Assembly: GCF_010501035.1 (NCBI RefSeq) | Contig: NZ_QVMH01000015.1 | Span: 5,249 to 51,189, forward strand | From: Paludibacter sp. 221 | GTDB taxonomy: Bacteria; Bacteroidota; Bacteroidia; Bacteroidales; Paludibacteraceae | DNA: 45,941 nucleotides | Direction of reading: 5' to 3' | In this document: one piece after another, positions 1 to 9,086 of the stretch | How the letters are laid out: the number at the start of each line of letters is the position of its first letter | Position numbering within the stretch: position 1 is the first letter of the stretch | The notes under the pieces: model-generated | What the model saw: the letters and a program-made list of their open reading frames with translations, nothing else | Database searches by the model: none | What the model was told of the DNA's origin: nothing | Position numbers and translations under genes: made by a program

Positions 1-106
1 TTACGATTTTAGCGGGCTAAATGAGTAAAATGAGAGGTGAAATTTCACAAAAAAGAACATAATTTATTGCGAAAAAGATATATTCAAAGCTACAATAGCT
101 TCTTTT

Positions 107-130
107 GGGAAAATTTAAACAAGCTCTTAG
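107..130 (+). repeat. Short motif shared with the region upstream of transaldolase
   Basis: The 24 bases here match 37256-37279 at 22 positions, including the shared core gggaaaatttaaacaa. At the second site the motif is the right arm of a perfect inverted repeat; here only that arm is present, 37 bases before the ftsH start. It could be a leader or operator-like site or simply a repeat remnant. The rest of 1-166 shows no gene. Confidence 0.4.
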
Positions 131-166
131 TCAAAATTCAAATTAAAAAGTAACTAATCAGGAATA

Positions 167-2323
167 ATGGAAAATAAAAGACCGGATGGAAATCCGAACA
201 ATAATAATCCGAAAAATCCGAATGAAAAGAAGTTCAAGTTCAATTTTTCGTGGATTTATGGGTTGATAATTTTGATATTGCTTGGGTCATACTTCTTCTC
301 GGATACCACACCTTCTAAAGATGTACCGTTTTCTACATTCGAGGAGTATGTGAAAAACGGGTCGATTGAAAAAATACAGGTATATACTTCGCGCAATACG
401 CTGGAAGCTACTGTAGCTGCCGAAGCGGCTAATGAAGTTTTCGGGTCGCGTGCCGATTCGTATAAAGACAGGATGATAACAGTGCGTATTCCTTCGGTGG
501 AAGAATTTTCGAAGTTCATCCAAAAAGCTAAAGATGAATACGGTTATACGGGTGTTGTGGACTATAAAGAAGGGCGGAATTATTTCGAACTGTTCTTATA
601 TAGCTTTTTCCCAATCATATTGTTAATAGTTTTCATCGTGTATATGAACCGCCGTATGATGGGACAGTCAGGCGGTGGCGGTGGAGTATTCAATGTAGGT
701 AAATCCAAAGCACAGTTGTTCGATAAATCGGCAGCAAACAAGGTTACATTCAAGGATGTGGCAGGTTTGGAAGGTGCAAAGCAGGAAGTAGAAGAAATAG
801 TAGAGTTCTTAAAGAACCCTACAAAATATACCCAGTTAGGAGGTAAAATACCTAAGGGAGCATTGCTTGTAGGCCCTCCGGGAACAGGTAAAACCCTGTT
901 GGCGAAAGCTGTAGCAGGCGAGGCGGATGTTCCGTTCTTTTCAATGTCGGGGTCTGATTTTGTGGAAATGTTTGTTGGGGTAGGGGCGTCACGTGTACGC
1001 GATTTGTTCCGTCAGGCAAAAGAGAAAGCCCCTTGTATCATTTTCATCGACGAGATTGACGCTATCGGACGTGCGCGGGGCAAGAATCCGAACATGGGAA
1101 GCAATGATGAACGTGAGAATACATTGAACCAATTACTTACCGAGATGGACGGATTTGGTACTAACAGCGGGGTGATAATACTTGCTGCTACCAACCGTGC
1201 CGATATTCTGGATAAAGCGCTGTTGCGTGCCGGACGTTTTGACAGGCAGATACATGTCGACCTGCCGGATATTCAGGAGCGGAAAGAGATTTTCAATGTA
1301 CATTTACGCCCCATCAAAATAGATGAATCGGTAGATGTTGACTTCCTCGCAAGGCAAACTCCCGGATTCTCAGGTGCTGATATTGCTAATGTATGTAATG
1401 AGGCTGCCCTGATAGCTGCCCGCAAGAATAAAGATTTTGTAGGTAAGCAGGATTTTCTGGATGCGGTAGACCGTATTATCGGAGGATTGGAAAAGAAAAC
1501 CAAGATAACAACCGTTTCGGAGAAAAAATCCATTGCATACCACGAAGCAGGGCATGCTACCATAAGCTGGATGTTGGAACACGCCAACCCGCTGTTTAAA
1601 GTAACGATTGTGCCGCGGGGCGAGGCGCTTGGCGCTGCATGGTATTTGCCGGAAGAACGCCAGCTTACAAATAAAGAGCATTTGCTCGACGAAATGTGCT
1701 CTACTTTGGGTGGACGTGCTGCCGAAGAGGTATTCCTCAACCAGACTTCTACCGGAGCTATCAACGACCTGGAGCGTGTTACTAAACGTGCTTATGCTAT
1801 GGTGGCTTATTTCGGGATGAGCGATAAAATGCCGAATATGAGTTATTATGATTCTACAGGGCAGTCGGATTATGGTTTTACCAAGCCTTACAGCGAAAAA
1901 ACTGCTGAACTGATAGATAAGGAGGCAAAAGAAATTGTAGCGGAACAATTTGAGCGTGCAAAGAAAATACTGAAAGAACATGCAAAAGGACATAACGAGT
2001 TGGCCGAATTGCTGATTGAACGTGAGGTGATTTTTGCAGAAGATATGGAGCGTATTTTCGGTAAACGTCCGTGGACTTCGCGCAACGAGGAGCTAATGGC
2101 TCTGAATGAACGGGCTAAACAAAAGAAAGAAGCTGAAAAAACAGAGATTAAAGCGGAAGATATTCCTGATGCGCCGGTACAACCGGAAGTGAAAAAAGAG
2201 CCTAAAGTTAAAAAAACAGTAACTAAGGTAGTGGTAAAGGAAGAAGATAAAGCTGCCGCAGAAGAAAAGCCTAAGGAAAGAAAACCAAGAGTAAAAAAAG
2301 ATAAACCGGATGAAACAAAATAA
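167..2323 (+). CDS. ftsH: ATP-dependent zinc metalloprotease FtsH
   Basis: Membrane-anchored AAA+ protease that pulls membrane and regulatory proteins into a zinc peptidase chamber. Two membrane segments lie near residues 27-45 and 144-161 with the periplasmic domain between them. Walker A GPPGTGKT is at 236-243, Walker B IIFIDEID at about 291-298, the second region of homology around 340-360 ([17 protein letters not shown]), and the zinc motif HEAGH at 459-463. The tail after about residue 660 is rich in Lys, Glu and Pro and looks disordered; it is longer than in Escherichia coli FtsH (about 644 residues), as seen in Bacteroidota. The 3' end overlaps the next gene by 14 bases, so the two are probably co-translated. 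Identification is firm. Confidence 0.98.
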   Translation: MENKRPDGNPNNNNPKNPNEKKFKFNFSWIYGLIILILLGSYFFSDTTPSKDVPFSTFEEYVKNGSIEKIQVYTSRNTLEATVAAEAANEVFGSRADSYKDRMITVRIPSVEEFSKFIQKAKDEYGYTGVVDYKEGRNYFELFLYSFFPIILLIVFIVYMNRRMMGQSGGGGGVFNVGKSKAQLFDKSAANKVTFKDVAGLEGAKQEVEEIVEFLKNPTKYTQLGGKIPKGALLVGPPGTGKTLLAKAVAGEADVPFFSMSGSDFVEMFVGVGASRVRDLFRQAKEKAPCIIFIDEIDAIGRARGKNPNMGSNDERENTLNQLLTEMDGFGTNSGVIILAATNRADILDKALLRAGRFDRQIHVDLPDIQERKEIFNVHLRPIKIDESVDVDFLARQTPGFSGADIANVCNEAALIAARKNKDFVGKQDFLDAVDRIIGGLEKKTKITTVSEKKSIAYHEAGHATISWMLEHANPLFKVTIVPRGEALGAAWYLPEERQLTNKEHLLDEMCSTLGGRAAEEVFLNQTSTGAINDLERVTKRAYAMVAYFGMSDKMPNMSYYDSTGQSDYGFTKPYSEKTAELIDKEAKEIVAEQFERAKKILKEHAKGHNELAELLIEREVIFAEDMERIFGKRPWTSRNEELMALNERAKQKKEAEKTEIKAEDIPDAPVQPEVKKEPKVKKTVTKVVVKEEDKAAAEEKPKERKPRVKKDKPDETK

Positions 2324-2951
2324 TTCATCAAGGGAAGAAATACTGAAACGTATTGAAGCCGCCCGTAAAGGGCGGTCTTCGTTTCGTGAAGTGAGCACGG
2401 ACGAAACAAAGCCTGTTTACAAACCCATACAGCCCGATGCTGTGACGTGCTTTAAAAACGAGCTTGAAGCTATAAACGGACAATGTGTGGTGTACGACGA
2501 TGAGCAGGATATGTACGCCGGATTGGCGCAATTTGTTGCCGAGCGTGGTTTCCCTTACTTGTATTGCAGCGATAATGATATTGCCGGCTGCTTGGATGAG
2601 GCGGGAGTCCCGTATTCAAACAATGAAGCGGATTTTGAAGCTATGCAGGCGGGAGTGACAGCTTGTGAATTTCTGATAGCACGTACAGGTAGTGTGATGG
2701 TGTCGTCGGCATCGTCGCATGGGCGGCAGATGCATATTTTTCCTCCTGTGCATATTGTAGTGGCAAAATCATCGCAACTTGTTGATTATGTAGAAGACGC
2801 ATTGAAAGCTGTTCAGGCAAAATACCCGGACGGCCTGCCTTCTGCAATAACCACCATAACAGGCCCAAGCCGTACTGCCGATATTGAAAAAACGCTGGTG
2901 CTGGGTGCGCACGGACCGAAAGAATTTGTGGTTTTTCTTTCGAAAAACTAA
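2310..2951 (+). CDS. LUD-domain protein (LutC/YkgG-like)
   Basis: A 213-residue protein of the LUD superfamily, whose LutC and LutB members take part in lactate utilisation. What shows this is the C-terminal half: the segment around residues 110-140 (ACEFLIARTGSVMVSS), the HIFPPVHIVVA strand, and TTITGPSRTADIEKTLVLGAHGP near the end, which is the typical LUD finish. No lutA or lutB neighbour is present, so a lactate role is not implied here. In Bacteroidales the gene commonly follows ftsH, and here its ATG lies inside the end of ftsH. Its real substrate is unknown. The fold assignment is good; the function is not settled. Confidence 0.85.
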   Translation: MKQNNSSREEILKRIEAARKGRSSFREVSTDETKPVYKPIQPDAVTCFKNELEAINGQCVVYDDEQDMYAGLAQFVAERGFPYLYCSDNDIAGCLDEAGVPYSNNEADFEAMQAGVTACEFLIARTGSVMVSSASSHGRQMHIFPPVHIVVAKSSQLVDYVEDALKAVQAKYPDGLPSAITTITGPSRTADIEKTLVLGAHGPKEFVVFLSKN

Positions 2952-2968
2952 AGTTTTGCTAACTTTGC
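2938..2968 (+). promoter_or_regulatory. Predicted Bacteroidota promoter before cdsA
   Basis: TAACTTTG at 2961-2968 fits the -7 consensus TAnnTTTG exactly, with TTTC at 2938-2941 and a 19-base spacer in the place of the -33 element. The same TTTC-N19 layout precedes the glycosyltransferase genes at 45770-45800. It overlaps the end of the LUD gene and would give cdsA a leader of roughly 170 bases. Confidence 0.4.
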
Positions 2969-2984
2969 CTTATTGGTTGTGCTG

Positions 2985-3016
2985 AATTGAAGAATCGTTA
3001 AATTGAAGAATCGTTG
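2985..3016 (+). repeat. Tandem 16-bp repeat
   Basis: Two adjacent units, gaattgaagaatcgtt and aaattgaagaatcgtt, differ at one base. They lie in the predicted leader of cdsA; related complementary words (caattcaacag) occur near 3090, so the leader may fold on itself. Confidence 0.6.
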
Positions 3017-3108
3017 AGTTGTTGGGTAGTAGAGTTGCCGACTAAACACTTAAACACCCCTTGCGATTTATAACCGTTAGCCAATTAAACAATTCAACAG
3101 TTAAAGGA

Positions 3109-3143
3109 CTTGTAACTTGTAACTAATTTCTTGTAACTACTTG
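3109..3143 (+). repeat. Heptad repeat, copy 1
   Basis: Five 7-base units in register: cttgtaa, cttgtaa, ctaattt, cttgtaa, ctacttg. It ends 6 bases before the cdsA ATG. Related arrays lie at 4007-4041, 28025-28056, 43824-43858 and 45919-45941. Confidence 0.6.
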
Positions 3144-3149
3144 CTATCT

Positions 3150-3974
3150 ATGAATAATTTTCTTCAACGTACTATAAGCGGGGCGGTTTTTGTGATTCTT
3201 ATTGTAGGCTCTATCATTTGGAGTCCTTATTCTTTTGCTGCTTTATTTACGGTTATAACGGCTCTGGCACTTTATGAATTTCACAAACTGACAAATTGTC
3301 AGCAAAATGTAGATGTGAATCCATTTTCTGCCATTTTTGGTGGAGTCTTGCTTTTCATATCTTCTTTTATGTATACCTTTTGTATACCTTTGAGTCTTAT
3401 TTACCTTGTTTACGGCTTTTATGTGGCTTTGATTCTCGTTGTAGAACTATATCGTAAAAAAGAGCATCCGGTTAATAACTGGGCTTATTTCATATTAGGT
3501 CAGGTGTATATTGCCCTGCCGTTTTCTATCCTGAATTTCATTCTTTTCCTTCCCTCGTACCAGCCTTTAGTGCTGCTGGCTGTTTTTGTTACCATCTGGG
3601 TGAACGATACGGGGGCTTATCTCGTAGGGTCGAAGTTTGGGAAGCATCGCCTTTTCGAACGCATCTCGCCCAAAAAATCGTGGGAGGGGTTCATCGGCGG
3701 AGCCGTTTTTGCTTTGCTTTCAGGATATGTCTTTTCGCTGTTTATACCACAGATAAGTTTGATTCAGTGGCTTATCTTTGCCGAAATAGTGGTTGTAGCC
3801 GGCACTTTTGGCGACCTGATGGAATCGTTGATGAAGCGTAGCCTGGGTGTAAAAGATTCGGGCAATATTATTCCGGGGCATGGTGGAATCCTCGACCGTT
3901 TTGATAGCATGATACTGGCCGCACCTATGGTATTTATATACATACAGGTGCTGGTTTACTTTTTCTCTAAGTAA
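3150..3974 (+). CDS. cdsA: Phosphatidate cytidylyltransferase
   Basis: Makes CDP-diacylglycerol from CTP and phosphatidic acid, the branch point to phosphatidylethanolamine and anionic phospholipids. The 274-residue protein is almost wholly membrane-embedded, with about eight hydrophobic segments. The family signature occupies residues 226-253: SLMKRSLGVKDSGN followed by IIPGHGGILDRFD, with the conserved KD, HGG and DRFD elements intact. An upstream TTG at 3141 is in frame, but the ATG at 3150 gives the usual start (MNNFLQRT) and is preferred. It sits between FtsH/LUD and an acyltransferase, consistent with a membrane-lipid cluster. Confidence 0.96.
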   Translation: MNNFLQRTISGAVFVILIVGSIIWSPYSFAALFTVITALALYEFHKLTNCQQNVDVNPFSAIFGGVLLFISSFMYTFCIPLSLIYLVYGFYVALILVVELYRKKEHPVNNWAYFILGQVYIALPFSILNFILFLPSYQPLVLLAVFVTIWVNDTGAYLVGSKFGKHRLFERISPKKSWEGFIGGAVFALLSGYVFSLFIPQISLIQWLIFAEIVVVAGTFGDLMESLMKRSLGVKDSGNIIPGHGGILDRFDSMILAAPMVFIYIQVLVYFFSK

Positions 3975-4006
3975 TATATTTTATTCTCTGTTATCAGAGA
4001 GTGAGA

Positions 4007-4041
4007 CTCGTAATTTGTAACTGATTACTCGTAACTACTTA
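4007..4041 (+). repeat. Heptad repeat, copy 2
   Basis: Units ctcgtaa, tttgtaa, ctgatta, ctcgtaa, ctactta in exact 7-base register. It ends 10 bases before the ATG of the next gene, the same placement as copy 1 before cdsA. Confidence 0.65.
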
Positions 4042-4051
4042 ATTGATTATT

Positions 4052-5188
4052 ATGAATTTTGATGATATCCGTTTTTATGCCGATGCTGAAATTCCCGAAG
4101 TAATGGAACGGTTGGTAGGCAATAAGCAATTTGTCAATCTGCTGAGTACGCTGTTTCCGCTTGTGCCTAAAGATATACTGAAGGAGCAGTTGCTCACGGT
4201 GGTATCTACCGACGATTTTCAGCGTAGGTTTGCTTATCCTTTTCTTAAGGATTTGGAAGCAAATAAAACCAAAGGTGTTGACTTCTACGGCCTGGATAGT
4301 ATCGACAGGACAAAACCCTATTTATATATTTCCAATCACCGCGATATAACAATCGATTCGGTTTTCCTCTGCTTGCTTATGATCGAAAATAAGATGAACA
4401 CAGTAGGGATTGCTATCGGCGACAACCTGTTGATATATCCTTGGATTGAGGACTTTGTACGGTTGAACAGGAGTTTTATTGTTAAGCGCGGGTTGAATGT
4501 ACGTCAGGCACTGGAAGCATCGCAGAAACTGTCGGCATACATTCGTTATCTGATAAAGGGAGACAGCCGCTCGATATGGATAGCACAACGCGAAGGGCGT
4601 TCTAAAGACTCTAATGACCGTACACAGGACGGTTTGTTGAGGATGCTGACTTTGAGTAGCGAGAAGGGTTTTTACGATAATCTTTCGGAGTTGAATATCT
4701 GTCCGCTGACTATTTCGTACGAGTATGACCCTACCGATTATCTTAAGGCTAAGGAGTACCAACTGAAACGTGATAATCCGGAGTATAAAAAACGTCCTGA
4801 AGATGATTTGGAGAATATGCAGGTAGGAATTATGGGGTATCGTGGCAAGGTGGATTACCGTATTTCGGGCGACATTAACGATAGTTTGAAAAATATAACA
4901 GAAGAAGCATCCGGTTTGAAAGAGCAGATTAGCTTGCTGGCTAAGGTTATCGACCGGAAAATTCATTCGAACTACACTATTTTTAAAGTAAATAAAATAG
5001 CGTACGATTTGTTGAAGGGTGAGAAGCGTTTTGCGGGCGAATATACCGATACTGAACGTTTCGATTTTGAGCACTACATCTCGAAGCAGATTGCCAAAGT
5101 GGATATTGAAAACAGGGATTCATTCTTTCTCCGCACAAAGATGCTTGAGATGTATGCTAATCCGCTTTTGAATTATATGAATGTGTAA
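4052..5188 (+). CDS. Glycerolipid-type (PlsC/PlsB-like) acyltransferase
   Basis: A 378-residue protein resembling membrane-associated acyltransferases that esterify glycerol phosphate or lyso-phospholipids. Visible blocks are NHRDITID at residues 95-102 (motif I), SFIVKRG at 141-147 (motif II) and QREGRSKD at 179-186 (motif III, the usual EGTRS position). Motif I has five residues between His and the distal Asp rather than the four of classical PlsC, which I associate with a Bacteroidota subgroup. It is longer than PlsC (about 240 residues), and the extra C-terminal region is unassigned. An in-frame TTG at 4043 exists; the ATG at 4052 is preferred. Location after cdsA supports a phospholipid role, but the acyl acceptor cannot be read from the sequence. 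Confidence 0.8.
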   Translation: MNFDDIRFYADAEIPEVMERLVGNKQFVNLLSTLFPLVPKDILKEQLLTVVSTDDFQRRFAYPFLKDLEANKTKGVDFYGLDSIDRTKPYLYISNHRDITIDSVFLCLLMIENKMNTVGIAIGDNLLIYPWIEDFVRLNRSFIVKRGLNVRQALEASQKLSAYIRYLIKGDSRSIWIAQREGRSKDSNDRTQDGLLRMLTLSSEKGFYDNLSELNICPLTISYEYDPTDYLKAKEYQLKRDNPEYKKRPEDDLENMQVGIMGYRGKVDYRISGDINDSLKNITEEASGLKEQISLLAKVIDRKIHSNYTIFKVNKIAYDLLKGEKRFAGEYTDTERFDFEHYISKQIAKVDIENRDSFFLRTKMLEMYANPLLNYMNV

Positions 5189-5267
5189 CTTTCTTCACGA
5201 AGCATCCATATTGTGATATATAAGCAACGGATTTCTTCTTTTACGATAAAAATTTATAGAAACGCGT

Positions 5268-6764
5268 ATGGATATATCTATAGAAATTTTTCTGCTGGTT
5301 GGGTCTGTACTTTTGTTCATCAGCCTGCTGGTTGGTAAAACGGGTTCACGCTTTGGCGTACCTACTTTATTGCTTTTCTTGTTTATAGGTGTTCTCGCCG
5401 GTACCGATGGACTGGGAATACAGTTCGATTCGCCACAGATAGCACAGAGCATAGGTGTGATAGCCTTGAATATTATCCTGTTCTCCGGTGGTATGGATAC
5501 GAGATATTCTGAAATTAAGCCTGTGATGTGGCAAGGAGTGATTTTGGCTACAGTAGGTGTATTCCTGACTGCCCTGCTGACCGGATTCTTTATTTTCTGG
5601 CTTACCAATAATGTTATAAAAGCAGTTTCATTCTCGCTGGTAGAGTCGTTTTTGCTTGCAAGCGTTATGTCGTCAACCGACTCGGCATCGGTTTTCGGTA
5701 TCCTCCGTTCGCGTAATACGGCGTTAAAGGAAAATCTCCGTCCGTTGCTTGAGTTGGAGAGTGGTAGTAACGACCCGATGGCATATATGTTGACTATCGT
5801 TCTTATCCAGTATATACAGACCCCCGAAATAAGCGGATGGGCTATAGCTCTGAAATTTGTACAGCAGTTTGTTTTAGGAGGCCTGCTGGGCTTGCTGATT
5901 GGGAAATTCGCTGTGCGCCTTATAAATAAAATAAATCTTGCCAATGACGCGCTGTACTCGGTGCTGCTGCTGACTATCATGTTCTTTATATTCGGCTTTA
6001 CCGATTTTGTAGGTGGCAACGGTTATCTGGCAGTTTATTTAGGTGGACTGATGATTGGCAACCAGCGATTTGTTCAGAAAAGAAGTTCGCTGAAGTTTTT
6101 TGATGGTCTCACGTGGCTTTTCCAGATAATTATGTTCCTTACCTTAGGGCTTTTAGTGAATCCATCCGAATTGTTGCCTGTGGCAGGTATCAGTGTATTG
6201 GTAGGTGTGTTTATGATTCTTATTTCGCGTCCTATCAGCGTATTTGCCTGTTTGGCTCCTTTCCGCAAAATGTCGATGAATGCCCGTGTTTTTACATCGT
6301 GGGTAGGGCTTCGTGGGGCTGTGCCTATTATTTTTGCTACTTATCCGTGGCTCGCGGGTGTAGATGGGGCTAAGGATATATTCAATATCGTGTTTTTTAT
6401 CACCATCTTATCGCTGGTTATTCAGGGAACGAGCATTACTTCTATGGCTAAATGGCTCAAACTGGCTACCCCTCTTCCTAAAGAGAATAAATTGAAAGAG
6501 TTTGATATCGAGTTCTCGGACGATATAAAATCGGCTATGACTGAAATAACCGTGGATGAGCAGATGCTGGAGAACGGTGATTCGCTGATTGATATTTCGT
6601 TGCCCGATAAGGCATTGGTTGTTATGGTGAAACGTGGTGAAAATTATTTTGTGCCGCGTGGTACTACTCATCTGGAGCCTCACGATTCGATACTGATAAT
6701 CACTGATAATGAAGAAACCATAAAGGAAACTTACAGGCAACTGGGTATCGACCCACCACAATAA
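5268..6764 (+). CDS. K+/Na+:H+ antiporter, NhaP2/CPA1-like, with C-terminal RCK_C (TrkA-C) domain
   Basis: A 498-residue cation:proton antiporter of the CPA1 type. About twelve or thirteen membrane segments fill residues 5-395. The ion-binding site is visible as ELESGSNDPMAYM, with the Asn-Asp pair at 168-169, preceded by SSTDSASVFGILRSRN in the helix before it. Residues about 410-498 form a soluble TrkA-C-like domain (DKALVVMVKRGENYFVPRG, LEPHDSILIITDNEE) that in relatives binds regulatory ligands, as in NhaP2/CvrA. It most likely exports K+ or Na+ in exchange for H+ for pH or volume control; ion choice is inferred only. It begins 79 bases after the acyltransferase and may share its transcript. 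A palindrome at 6767-6782 follows the stop codon. Confidence 0.9.
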   Translation: MDISIEIFLLVGSVLLFISLLVGKTGSRFGVPTLLLFLFIGVLAGTDGLGIQFDSPQIAQSIGVIALNIILFSGGMDTRYSEIKPVMWQGVILATVGVFLTALLTGFFIFWLTNNVIKAVSFSLVESFLLASVMSSTDSASVFGILRSRNTALKENLRPLLELESGSNDPMAYMLTIVLIQYIQTPEISGWAIALKFVQQFVLGGLLGLLIGKFAVRLINKINLANDALYSVLLLTIMFFIFGFTDFVGGNGYLAVYLGGLMIGNQRFVQKRSSLKFFDGLTWLFQIIMFLTLGLLVNPSELLPVAGISVLVGVFMILISRPISVFACLAPFRKMSMNARVFTSWVGLRGAVPIIFATYPWLAGVDGAKDIFNIVFFITILSLVIQGTSITSMAKWLKLATPLPKENKLKEFDIEFSDDIKSAMTEITVDEQMLENGDSLIDISLPDKALVVMVKRGENYFVPRGTTHLEPHDSILIITDNEETIKETYRQLGIDPPQ

Positions 6765-6844
6765 AAACAAATAATTATTTGTCTTTTAGGCTAAATTTAT
6801 AGGTAAATGTATTTAAGGGGCGTTGCCCCTGCGACCCCACTTCA

Positions 6845-6981
6845 TTTTTGCCTTGATGCAAAAACGAAGCAAAAAGTTAACTACATTGAAACACCTACGC
6901 TTGGCATAGTCCGAGTAAACTCGGCTCTGCCCTCGCTTAAACGGTGTTTTCAAGACTGTGCCCGCTTCGCACGAAAAATTA
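6845..6981 (+). repeat. Dispersed repeat of about 136 bp, copy A
   Basis: This segment is clearly related to the reverse complement of 12759-12893. Shared blocks include a tttttgc/gcaaaaa hairpin at the left, cctacgct, tcgcttaaacgg, and tgcccgcttcgcac near the right end. A 99-codon open frame (6807-7106) runs through it but has no protein-like features, and the related copy is open only on its opposite face, so I treat the frame as chance. The whole gap 6765-7131 holds nothing else that I can support except further cytosine-rich, hairpin-prone sequence to about 7100. Confidence 0.7.
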
Positions 6982-7131
6982 GCGTTTGCCGGCTAAAATC
7001 TTCCAAACTCGCTCCTTCGTCGCTCAAACAGGGAAGATTTTTTAACTCCGGCTGCTCTTATTTTTCGGCTCACCGGACAAGGTCAGTCGAAGATAAAAGA
7101 CGTTAAGCATTAAGCATATATTCATAAGAAT

Positions 7132-8127
7132 ATGTTACCATCAATAAAATATAAGGCTTTTGTAGTAGAAGAAAGTGAGGGAAAATACTTAGGCGGTGTT
7201 GTAGAAAAGGACACTAAGGATTTGCCCGAAAATGAAGTGCTTATACGAGTACATTACTCGTCGGTGAACTATAAGGATGCTTTATCTGCCACAGGCAATA
7301 AAGGGGTGACAAAGCACTACCCTCATACTCCCGGTATTGATGCGGCGGGTGAAGTTGTTTCTTCTAATGTAGAGCAATACAAAGCCGGAGATGAGGTTAT
7401 AGTTACAGGCTACGATTTGGGAATGAACACCCCCGGCGGGTGGGGACAATACGTTTCGGTTCCCACATCGTGGGTGGTGAAGTTGCCCGAAGGCTTGTCG
7501 ATGAAAGAAGCGATGATTCTGGGCACGGCAGGTTTCACTGCCGGAATATCCATATCACGTTTAGCTGAATATGTGAAGCCTGATGACGGAGCTGTTCTGG
7601 TATCGGGAGCAACGGGCGGAGTAGGGTCGGTTGCTTTATCTATTCTCTCCAAGCTCGGTTACGAAACGGTTGCTATCTCGCGTAAAGAAACTGAGTATGA
7701 GTATCTGAAAGCGTTGGGCGCAAACCAAATACTGCCTTTGGACGATTTTCTGGCTTTGGATAATAAGCCTGTTTTGTCGGCCCAATATGCGGGAGGAATT
7801 GATACTATCGGCGGCAAGGCTTTGGAGAACATGATAAAGACTACTAAATTATACGGAGCAGTCACTACTTGCGGTAGCGTGTCGGGTACTAATTTGAGCT
7901 TAAGTGTATTCCCATTTATACTTCGGGGCATTGCTTTGCTTGGGGTTTCAGCACAGAATTATCCGGGTAATTTGCGTGAACCATTGTGGCAGAAATTGGC
8001 GGGCGATTGGAAACCTGTTAATCTTCTCGAAATTTATAAGGAGGTTGCTTTAACTGATTTGAATGAGGTTGTGCAGTCTATTTTAGCCGGAAAACTGAAG
8101 GGAAGGACTGTTGTGAGTCTTGCCTGA
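7132..8127 (+). CDS. YhdH/YhfP-family quinone oxidoreductase (AcuI-like acrylyl-CoA reductase)
   Basis: A zinc-free medium-chain dehydrogenase/reductase of 331 residues; characterised AcuI/YhdH members reduce acrylyl-CoA to propionyl-CoA with NADPH. The N-terminal GroES-like domain contains VHYSSVNYKDALSATG near residue 35 and HTPGIDAAGEV near 65. The Rossmann domain starts at about 155 with VLVSGATGGVGSVALS, the nucleotide-binding glycine loop. The ending (ILAGKLKGRTVVSL) is typical of the family. No zinc-binding cysteines of classical alcohol dehydrogenases are present. It stands alone between two stretches of repeat DNA, so the context gives no pathway hint; a role in detoxifying acrylyl-CoA or related enones is inference from the family. 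Confidence 0.9.
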   Translation: MLPSIKYKAFVVEESEGKYLGGVVEKDTKDLPENEVLIRVHYSSVNYKDALSATGNKGVTKHYPHTPGIDAAGEVVSSNVEQYKAGDEVIVTGYDLGMNTPGGWGQYVSVPTSWVVKLPEGLSMKEAMILGTAGFTAGISISRLAEYVKPDDGAVLVSGATGGVGSVALSILSKLGYETVAISRKETEYEYLKALGANQILPLDDFLALDNKPVLSAQYAGGIDTIGGKALENMIKTTKLYGAVTTCGSVSGTNLSLSVFPFILRGIALLGVSAQNYPGNLREPLWQKLAGDWKPVNLLEIYKEVALTDLNEVVQSILAGKLKGRTVVSLA

Positions 8128-8146
8128 CAAAGGTTAATCTTAACTT

Positions 8147-8540
8147 GGGCTTACAGCCCTTAAACTCCCTATGCTGCCGCACTATTGTATCGTGGGCATT
8201 TCAAAGTCCTTTTTCACCTTACCACACGAAAGATTCGTGCGATAGCGGATGTGAACACGCCAAGTTGCAATCAGGTAATTTATTGATAGCGGATTTTAAA
8301 TCCGCAGTTAATGGCTTTTGGATTGCAAATCCGAAAGGACGAAGCACATAGAAATCACATATTTGGCGCAAGTCTGTGACTTGTGCCTATATATTTAGCA
8401 GTTTTAAACTGTATGTATTTTCGGTACAAGTTATACGTTACGCTAAACTTACACCAATATAATGTTCAATAAGGTAATAAGGTTTAGTTTTATGAGGTGT
8501 TGAAGTTACTAAGGTTTATTCCTGAAAATAAGGTTTCATT
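8147..8540. repeat. 394-bp direct repeat, copy 1
   Basis: Bases 8147-8540 recur at 8669-9062 (offset 522) with one mismatch that I could find (ttact versus ctact near 8507/9029). The unit is a chain of short hairpins: cacgaa-aga-ttcgtg (8225-8239), gcggattttaaatccgc (8289-8305), the three-hairpin element (8364-8456) and others. No coding frame is convincing. Such near identity implies a recent duplication. Confidence 0.95.
8364..8456 (-). repeat. Three-hairpin element, copy 1
   Basis: Read on the minus strand, the order is: a hairpin around gtaagtttagcg/aacttgtac, a cagttt-taaactg palindrome, then gcacaagtcacagacttgcgc. The same order recurs at 36086-36184 and 40923-41019 on the plus strand, and at 8886-8978 as part of the local duplication. 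Confidence 0.8.
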
Positions 8541-8668
8541 CTCTCAGATTAACCCCTATGCTGCCGCACGATTGTATCGTGTGGCATTTCAAAGTCCTTT
8601 TTCACCTTACCACGCGAAAGATTCGCGCGGTAGCGGGGCTTCGCTTTGCCATTGGGCTGAAATAAAAC
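8541..8668. repeat. Spacer holding a diverged partial third copy
   Basis: Between the two long copies, 8556-8636 repeats the start of the unit (cctatgctgccgcac, then tttcaaagtcctttttcacc) in diverged form. Its hairpin reads cgcgaa-aga-ttcgcg (8613-8627), where the long copies read cacgaa-aga-ttcgtg: both sides of the stem changed together. Confidence 0.8.
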
Positions 8669-9062
8669 GGGCTTACAGCCCTTAAACTCCCTATGCTGCC
8701 GCACTATTGTATCGTGGGCATTTCAAAGTCCTTTTTCACCTTACCACACGAAAGATTCGTGCGATAGCGGATGTGAACACGCCAAGTTGCAATCAGGTAA
8801 TTTATTGATAGCGGATTTTAAATCCGCAGTTAATGGCTTTTGGATTGCAAATCCGAAAGGACGAAGCACATAGAAATCACATATTTGGCGCAAGTCTGTG
8901 ACTTGTGCCTATATATTTAGCAGTTTTAAACTGTATGTATTTTCGGTACAAGTTATACGTTACGCTAAACTTACACCAATATAATGTTCAATAAGGTAAT
9001 AAGGTTTAGTTTTATGAGGTGTTGAAGCTACTAAGGTTTATTCCTGAAAATAAGGTTTCATT
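8669..9062. repeat. 394-bp direct repeat, copy 2
   Basis: Second copy of 8147-8540, 522 bases downstream. The copies diverge immediately after aaggtttcatt, which marks the right boundary, and before gggcttacagccct on the left. Confidence 0.95.
8886..8978 (-). repeat. Three-hairpin element, copy 2
   Basis: Duplicate of the element at 8364-8456, carried inside the second long repeat and apparently identical to it. Confidence 0.8.
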
Positions 9063-9086
9063 GCCCAGACTAACCTATTACTCTCC

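Noticed and set aside
1273-1993. Long minus-strand frames inside ftsH
   Set aside because: They are shadows of a highly conserved gene on the plus strand.
3141-3149. TTG start for cdsA, and the similar TTG at 4043 for the acyltransferase
   Set aside because: Both are 9 bases before an ATG that gives the usual protein start; the ATGs are preferred.
6807-7106. 99-codon open frame on the plus strand
   Set aside because: It runs through a dispersed repeat whose other copy is only open in a different context; composition is not protein-like.
8145-8685. Short open frames in the duplicated region
   Set aside because: They cross hairpin repeats, and no start context or domain supports them.
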